Assembly (NCBI GenBank): GCA_028023455.1
Contig: JAQFVV010000319.1
Span: forward strand, 1-64,000
Source: Epiperipatus broadwayi
Lineage: Eukaryota > Onychophora > Udeonychophora > Euonychophora > Peripatidae
DNA length: 64,000 nucleotides
Reading direction: 5' to 3'
The notes below the pieces were generated by a model. It saw only the letters and a list, made by a program, of their open reading frames with translations, was not told the DNA's origin and ran no database searches. The position numbers and the translations under genes were made by a program. Below, piece after piece: positions 59,345 to 64,000 of the stretch (position 1 is its first letter; each line of letters starts with the position of its first letter).

Positions 59345-60122
59345 CGAATTTTCTACATATATGTGTGATGTGTCTCTTATATCCACATTTAAAACACTTC
59401 TCTCCATTTGCACTCTTTTGCTTTATGGTTGTTTTCACAGCAGTAACATGCCATTTTAGTTCCCTTTTCAAAAACTGGTTTGCACAGGTTACTACAATTT
59501 CTTTTGGTTTTATAAATCTGAATATTTATATTATCTTCAGTTTTACTTTTGAAAGCTTGAGCTTGCTCATTTATTAGCTCATAAGCCATTCCTTTTTGGA
59601 TCACACTCTAGTACTTTAAGTCAGTATCAGCTAATAATTGCTCTCACAATCTATCACTGTTCATACCCCAGAGTAATTGATCAAGGAGTATTTCTGATAT
59701 AATCTCTGTACCAGCAATCCTTAGCCAACTCTCTGAGGGCCAAATTATACTCTTTTATTGATTCCCCTTTAGACTGTTTTCTATTGTTTAGTTTTAAATG
59801 AGCTATGTGAAGGGATGGGCAGGGACTAAAATTCTCTATTAGTTTTTTAACTAACATTTCATATGCTATACTATCGGTTAGTGGTGGAGTCAAAAAGTTT
59901 ATTAACAATTTCTATAACTTTTTTCCCTAAGAAGCAAGTGTTGCCACTTATTTTTTGAATACCATTTAAGGTAAAAAAAGTTTTTTGTGGTACATATAGT
60001 GGCCATTCTTTGTTCTCCACATCAAATTCACTTATGGCTATTTGTCCAAAGGATGCATAGACTTTATTATTCCTATCCTTCCTTAAACTAATTATTTCTT
60101 TAGTTATGTTCAAAATAGCCAA
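59345..60122 (-). pseudogene. gag: Gag and zinc-knuckle remnant of the second gypsy
   Basis: Gag pieces at 59871-60122 and 59681-59908 show capsid-type helices (IAYEMLVKKLIENFSPCPSL, RKQSKGESIKEYNLALRELA). Then comes a knuckle CYCCENNHKAKEC (C-x2-C-x3-H-x4-C, near 59410-59460) and a second CFKCGYKRHITHIC near 59360-59400. Stops and shifts separate the pieces. Confidence 0.8.
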
Positions 60123-60370
60123 TGCCAGGTTTTTATTAACCAGGCAGTGATGGCGTTTGAATCAAACTGTGACTGCACTGAGTTTGCTATGTCTTGATCT
60201 TAACTTTATCTTGATTAAGACTAGCAAGTGATTTCTAACACTATTCTGTTTTCTCAAATAACTAAATAGCCCACTGCAGATCAACTTTATAGCTATGTTT
60301 AATAGAAGATAAAAGATAATATTCTATTAATACCTACATATATAGTTACAATGTATAGGTTATAATAATA

Positions 60371-60963
60371 AATCAATCTATATATAAGTCAATATCCTCA
60401 TGGCTAAAGTATTCTGCTTACTTGCACTATTAATGATTAATTGAATTGCTATTTACCTAATTCTGGAAAATATTCTTATAGTTTGTGAGCCCTTGAGGCA
60501 CATATAAATTATAAAATCAGGGTGATCTGTTTATTCTCTAATTGGCTTGATTACCTTGGAGCCACAATCCTGGGTCTGGAAACAAATCCCAACAATTCTT
60601 CTGCTGCTTCATTTAAATATGCAACCCAGTTGTGTGAATACATGAAGAATGGAGAAAAAATATATTGCATTCTTTTTTGTGTGCTTAAAGTTTTTTTTGT
60701 CTTTTGTTGTCTGGATCTGTATCCAGATGGAAGGTTTTTTATATCTTATCTCTTGGGTTTTATTAAATTAGTTCTTTCTAGAATTCGATTGTTAATCAGT
60801 TATTGACAATCGAATTCCTATGCAATCAGATTTTATTTAGTTTTATTCTCTTTATTCATTTAATGTTTTAATTATTTCTATTTTATTATTAAACTACTTT
60901 TAGACAGTAGTTTTAATATTGTAAATTTAATGCACATTTTACTAGCAAATAATTGATATTCCA
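60371..60963 (-). repeat. 5' LTR of the second gypsy
   Basis: Direct repeat of 55714-56297. Inner edge AATCAATCTATATATAAG; outer edge TGATATTCCA. No convincing primer-binding site follows the inner edge. Confidence 0.85.
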
Positions 60964-60984
60964 CATTTGAAATACTTAAAAAAG

Positions 60985-61820
60985 ACTAAGAAGGATATAA
61001 AAAATGTATGGTTGTGTAGATCATGCATAACTGTGATAAAAGGGGTAAAAATGGTTTTTAAGTGTAGATAATTTAAAGAAAAAGTCAAGAAAAATAGAGG
61101 AAAATGCAGATAAAGTTAGACTAGACTATATATTTGTGGAGTGACAAGAGATGGATGACAAAATAAGTAGTGCAATGGAGATAATTAGGCAAAGAATAAG
61201 TAAGATAGTGAAAGAGGTAAAGGATGTAGAAGTAAAATTTAAACTGTTATACATGAAGTGTGAACAAACCAAGAAATTGATGAATAGAAATCACAAGGAA
61301 GTACATAAGGAAGTCCAGAAGGTAGAAGAGAATATGAGAGATAAAATAGGGAAAGTAAACTATGAGACAGTCATGATAGGGGACTCACCAATTAGAGGAT
61401 ATGGAGATGTAATGGCAAGGTAAAATAGAAATAAATATGTAAGAGTATGTTTGTCTGGAGGTAGAATTAGAGATGTTTTAAATAAGGTTAAGAAACAGGA
61501 GTAGAGATGTTTATGTTATAGTCTGGACAAATAATTTGTCAGATCCAGTGGAGAGAATAATGGATGAGTACAAAGAATTGATTAGTAGTTTGAATAATGT
61601 TGAAAAAAAAGTAGGGATAGTTGGATTATTATCAAGGTTAAAAGGAGCATTTTCCATAAATGAGAGATTAAAAAAATTATGTAACAGAAATAATGTTGTT
61701 TGTGGATGTGTGGAATTTTTTGGGAAACTTATAAACGGGTTTGGTTTTAAATTACAGTATTATCAAAATAAAGTTAAGAATGGATGGGATATAAAAAATA
61801 AACAAAGGGTAGCTAGCTGA
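60985..61820 (+). pseudogene. CR1-type ORF1: zinc-finger, coiled coil and SGNH esterase
   Basis: Broken plus-strand frames give, in order: WLCRSC (PHD/zinc-finger tail, near 61010); a charged coiled coil (61151-61345; EIIRQRISKIVKEVKDVEVK); an esterase block I GDSPIRGYGDVMAR (near 61380); KYVRVCLSGGRIRDV; and a GxND-like site now read as TNNLSDP (near 61530), then IVGLLSRLKGAFSIN to 61820. This is the ORF1 layout of CR1/L2-clade LINEs, where the esterase may aid RNA or membrane binding. An in-frame TAA (61423) and a shift break it. No RT ORF follows on this strand. Confidence 0.65.
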
Positions 61821-61879
61821 TTCAGATGTAGATGTGGAGACAGAATAGGTCTGTAAAACTAATGATAACCAAACTAATC

Positions 61880-62851
61880 TGTTTTTTAATTAAAAAAATT
61901 ATTTTTTGTACAATGCTTACATAATACCCATCAACATCAACAGTTTCGATTGCCTCTGCAATCTTCTTCAGAACTATAAAATATATATACACATAAATAT
62001 ACAAATCTAAAAATACACAAATTATATAAAAACATACATATATATATATATATTCATAAAAATACACAAACATATACTTATGTATCCTTTTAAATACATG
62101 AATACAAACAAAATAAATCCCTCAAACATTTTAATTTTAATCTTTTACCTTTTATTAAAATTCTTTAAAATTTTTCTATATATATTTATTTTTTAATTAT
62201 TATTTTTTATTTTCCCCTTATATGTTCTTTACTGTGTTTTCATACTATCATTTTATATCCTTCAAATATTACTTATTTCAATTATTTTTTTTTTTACCCT
62301 TATCCTTTATTTTATTTCTTTGTAATTCATCTTTATAACCTTATATTCTATCGCCATCATTTATAATTAAATACTACATTTATAATATATTAATTAACAC
62401 TATCTTATTTATCAATTCTTGCCTATATCATTCCTTTTTACTTTTATTTTCTATTTTATACCCATATAAAACCTTTAATTTTTTACTTTATATATTTCCT
62501 ATAAATCTCACATACATAAAAATCTAACCTTTAAAGTCTTCAAAATATTCTATACTTAAAATCTATTATATAAAAACCACTTCCTGTAAAACCATGTTTA
62601 ATTCCTATTTATTTCCTTTATTTTATTATTACAATAATAATCTTAACTAACTCTAACACTTAATTTTTAATTTTACCTTTTTTAATATTCTTTATTTCCC
62701 ATCTTCCATTTTCTTTTACAGATAAACCATTTTTCAATTTATTTTACATTTAAATCTATAGCTTCTATGCTTTAGCTCCCTCTATTGCTTTTCTTACTAA
62801 TTAATTTTTTAACTTAACTTTAATTTTATTCTTATACCTTTACTATAACCT
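61880..62851 (-). other. AT-rich 3' region of the Penelope-like element with shared terminus
   Basis: Mostly A/T simple-looking sequence. The block at 61911-61985 (TACAATGCTTACATAATACC ... CAGAACTATAAAATATATAT) matches both ends of foldback B. An (AT)n run lies near 62038-62053. Confidence 0.6.
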
Positions 62852-63160
62852 TTATATTAAAATTTTCCTCAATCCCAAATCTTTATTCATTCTGGGCTTA
62901 ATACTATTTATATAAATAGCTACTTTAATCTTTCTTTCTCTCCTACTTTCTGTATAATGTAACATCTTAATACACTCTTTATCAAACTCAAGTCCTGTCT
63001 CCAATCTGTGCATATATATTGGCGAATTCCTATCATATTTATGCTGTATCAACCTCCTATAAATTGAATTATTAGTTTCTTCACATAATTCATTACCTCT
63101 TTATTTTTAACTTTACAATCCTTACAATTATTTTCATAAACCCCATTAACTTTATTATAC
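62852..63160 (-). pseudogene. Penelope-like GIY-YIG endonuclease
   Basis: VNGVYENNCKDCKVKNKEVM has the GVY and Cys-x2-Cys entry of PLE endonucleases. After a frameshift comes EETNNSIYRRLIQHKYD, matching the GETxRSLxxRLxEH region. The frame 62852-63052 ends RKIKVAIYINSIKPRMNKDLG, the usual C-terminal RKIKEAIxI...NxDxG signature. It nicks DNA to prime insertion in intact relatives. Confidence 0.78.
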
Positions 63161-64000
63161 TGTTTTATTTAAATATTTATATTTATTCTATAATATTACT
63201 ATTATATTCTTTCTTTTTTTATTAACTATTTTTATTTTTAATACTTCAGTAAACTTTTTATTAATTTTGTTTATAATCCTATTTAAACTTTTAAATATAT
63301 AATTATTTCCTGTTTTTAAACCTACATAAGCTGTTTTTTTACTTATCTGTTTATCTCTATTTTTTTATACTTATCTGTTATCTTCTTTTCTATCTTTTTA
63401 ATATTGTTATTCACAAACTTTTCTAGTTATTCATAACTCATTAATTCTTCTTTAATTAACCTTTTTTGCTTAATATACTCATCTTCATCCAAGCAATAAT
63501 TTATTGCCCTATAGATTCTAGAATATATTGTGCTTTTTTTATATTTTATATCTATATTTGAAAATCAATTAGCAATCTTATATATATTATTATTCTTATA
63601 TATTGATGTTTGTATCTTACATTTCCCTTATATTTTTTTAATTCTATATCTAAATATACCATTCTATCATTTTCCTTCTTTCCCACAGTAAATTTAATGC
63701 CTTCATTTATTTTATTAACTTTGACAATAAATAAATCTATCTACCTCTGTGATCTGTTAAATATTAATAAATAATCATCCACATATCTCCTAATAAATAT
63801 TGGTGCATTACCACTTCCTAACATTACCTTTTCTAATTCTTCCATATAAATAGTACTTAAAATCCCACTTAAAGCTCCCTTATTAGCAAACCTTGCTTCT
63901 GCTTATAAAAACCTTTATACTTAAATGTTATTCCCTTACAATATATTTCTATAATTAGTATTAATCTCTTTCATATCTACCAGTTAATATTTCTATTGCT
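63160..64000 (-). pseudogene. Penelope-like reverse transcriptase
   Basis: In minus-strand frames: IEIYCKGITFKYKGFYKQKQ (usual FxYxGKxYKQxxGxxMG), then GILSTIYMEELEKVMLGSGN, APIFIRRYVDDYLLIFNRSQ (catalytic YVDD), VNKINEGIKFTV and MVYLDIELKKYKGNVRYK (the NIKFTxE...LxFLDV signature of this class). The thumb-like region INYCLDEDEYIKQKRLIKEE follows near 63480. Multiple stops and shifts. Confidence 0.78.

Larger units (their letters stand above)
55714..60963 (-). mobile_element. Second Ty3/gypsy element, minus strand, heavily decayed
   Basis: LTRs of about 590 bp (55714-56297 and 60371-60963) flank remnants read right to left: gag, zinc knuckles, protease, RT, RNase H and integrase. The 3' LTR begins TGGAATATC after a purine tract (56298-56309). 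Every domain has stops, and several catalytic residues are changed. Its sequence style (K02A2.6-type RT and RNase H) is unlike the gypsy at 6-11 kb. No matching target-site duplication is seen. The 3' LTR abuts the outer end of foldback C. Confidence 0.85.
61880..64000 (-). mobile_element. Penelope-like element, minus strand, 3' part
   Basis: Reading from 64000 leftward: RT palm with YVDD, RT thumb, GIY-YIG endonuclease and a long AT-rich 3' region ending near 61880-61910. Order RT then GIY-YIG is diagnostic of EN-containing Penelope-like elements. The 5' part lies beyond the window. Frames are broken by many stops. The terminal block is shared with foldback B ends. Confidence 0.78.

Overview
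This window looks like non-genic DNA from a strongly AT-rich invertebrate metazoan, built almost entirely of transposable elements (TEs) at different stages of decay. Evidence: Ty3/gypsy, L1/Tx1-like, RTE-like, CR1-like and Penelope-like sequences sit together; there is no operon structure, ribosome-binding-site pattern or convincing host gene; and much of the unique DNA is very poor in CpG, as in a methylated genome. The gypsy pol at 7.2-10.4 kb reads most like arthropod gypsy elements, but the phylum cannot be fixed from sequence alone.

The striking feature is three very large inverted repeats. Palindrome A (1 to about 10.5 kb, axis at 4810-4816) holds two gypsy copies head to head around a 1.7 kb palindromic spacer. 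The right copy is fairly well preserved, with about 735 bp LTRs at 5768-6502 and 10533-11264. The left copy is riddled with small indels. A solo LTR (12495-13229) and a third copy of the half-spacer (14262-15200) follow. Foldback B (24.56-32.53 kb) has 2.2-2.4 kb arms carrying ~42 bp tandem repeats around a 1.35 kb loop with a minus-strand gag gene. Foldback C (45.22-55.72 kb) has arms with a 55 bp tandem repeat around a 76 bp loop. A 6.06 kb L1/Tx1-like LINE (47787-53847) has inserted into its right arm, with a clean 15 bp target-site duplication. The unoccupied site survives in the opposite arm.

Between these lie small palindromic MITEs (20.9 and 40.8 kb), tRNA-SINE-like heads, a possible 5S-derived fragment, two LTR-like promoters with TATAAAAGG boxes (16.03 and 38.88 kb), and RTE-clade fragments (33.1-34.0 and 41.1-41.7 kb). 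The right end carries a second, badly decayed minus-strand gypsy (55714-60963, with matching LTRs and a polypurine tract). Next to it are a CR1-type ORF1 (PHD-like, coiled coil, SGNH esterase) and a minus-strand Penelope-like element with reverse transcriptase and GIY-YIG endonuclease remnants (61.9-64 kb).

No gene here appears fully intact. The best-preserved reading frames are the gypsy RT-RNase H-integrase frame (7617-9653) and the LINE ORF2 segments. The inverted repeats could work as foldback mobile elements, as hairpin-RNA sources for TE silencing, or, for palindrome A, partly reflect an assembly artefact. These options are kept apart below.
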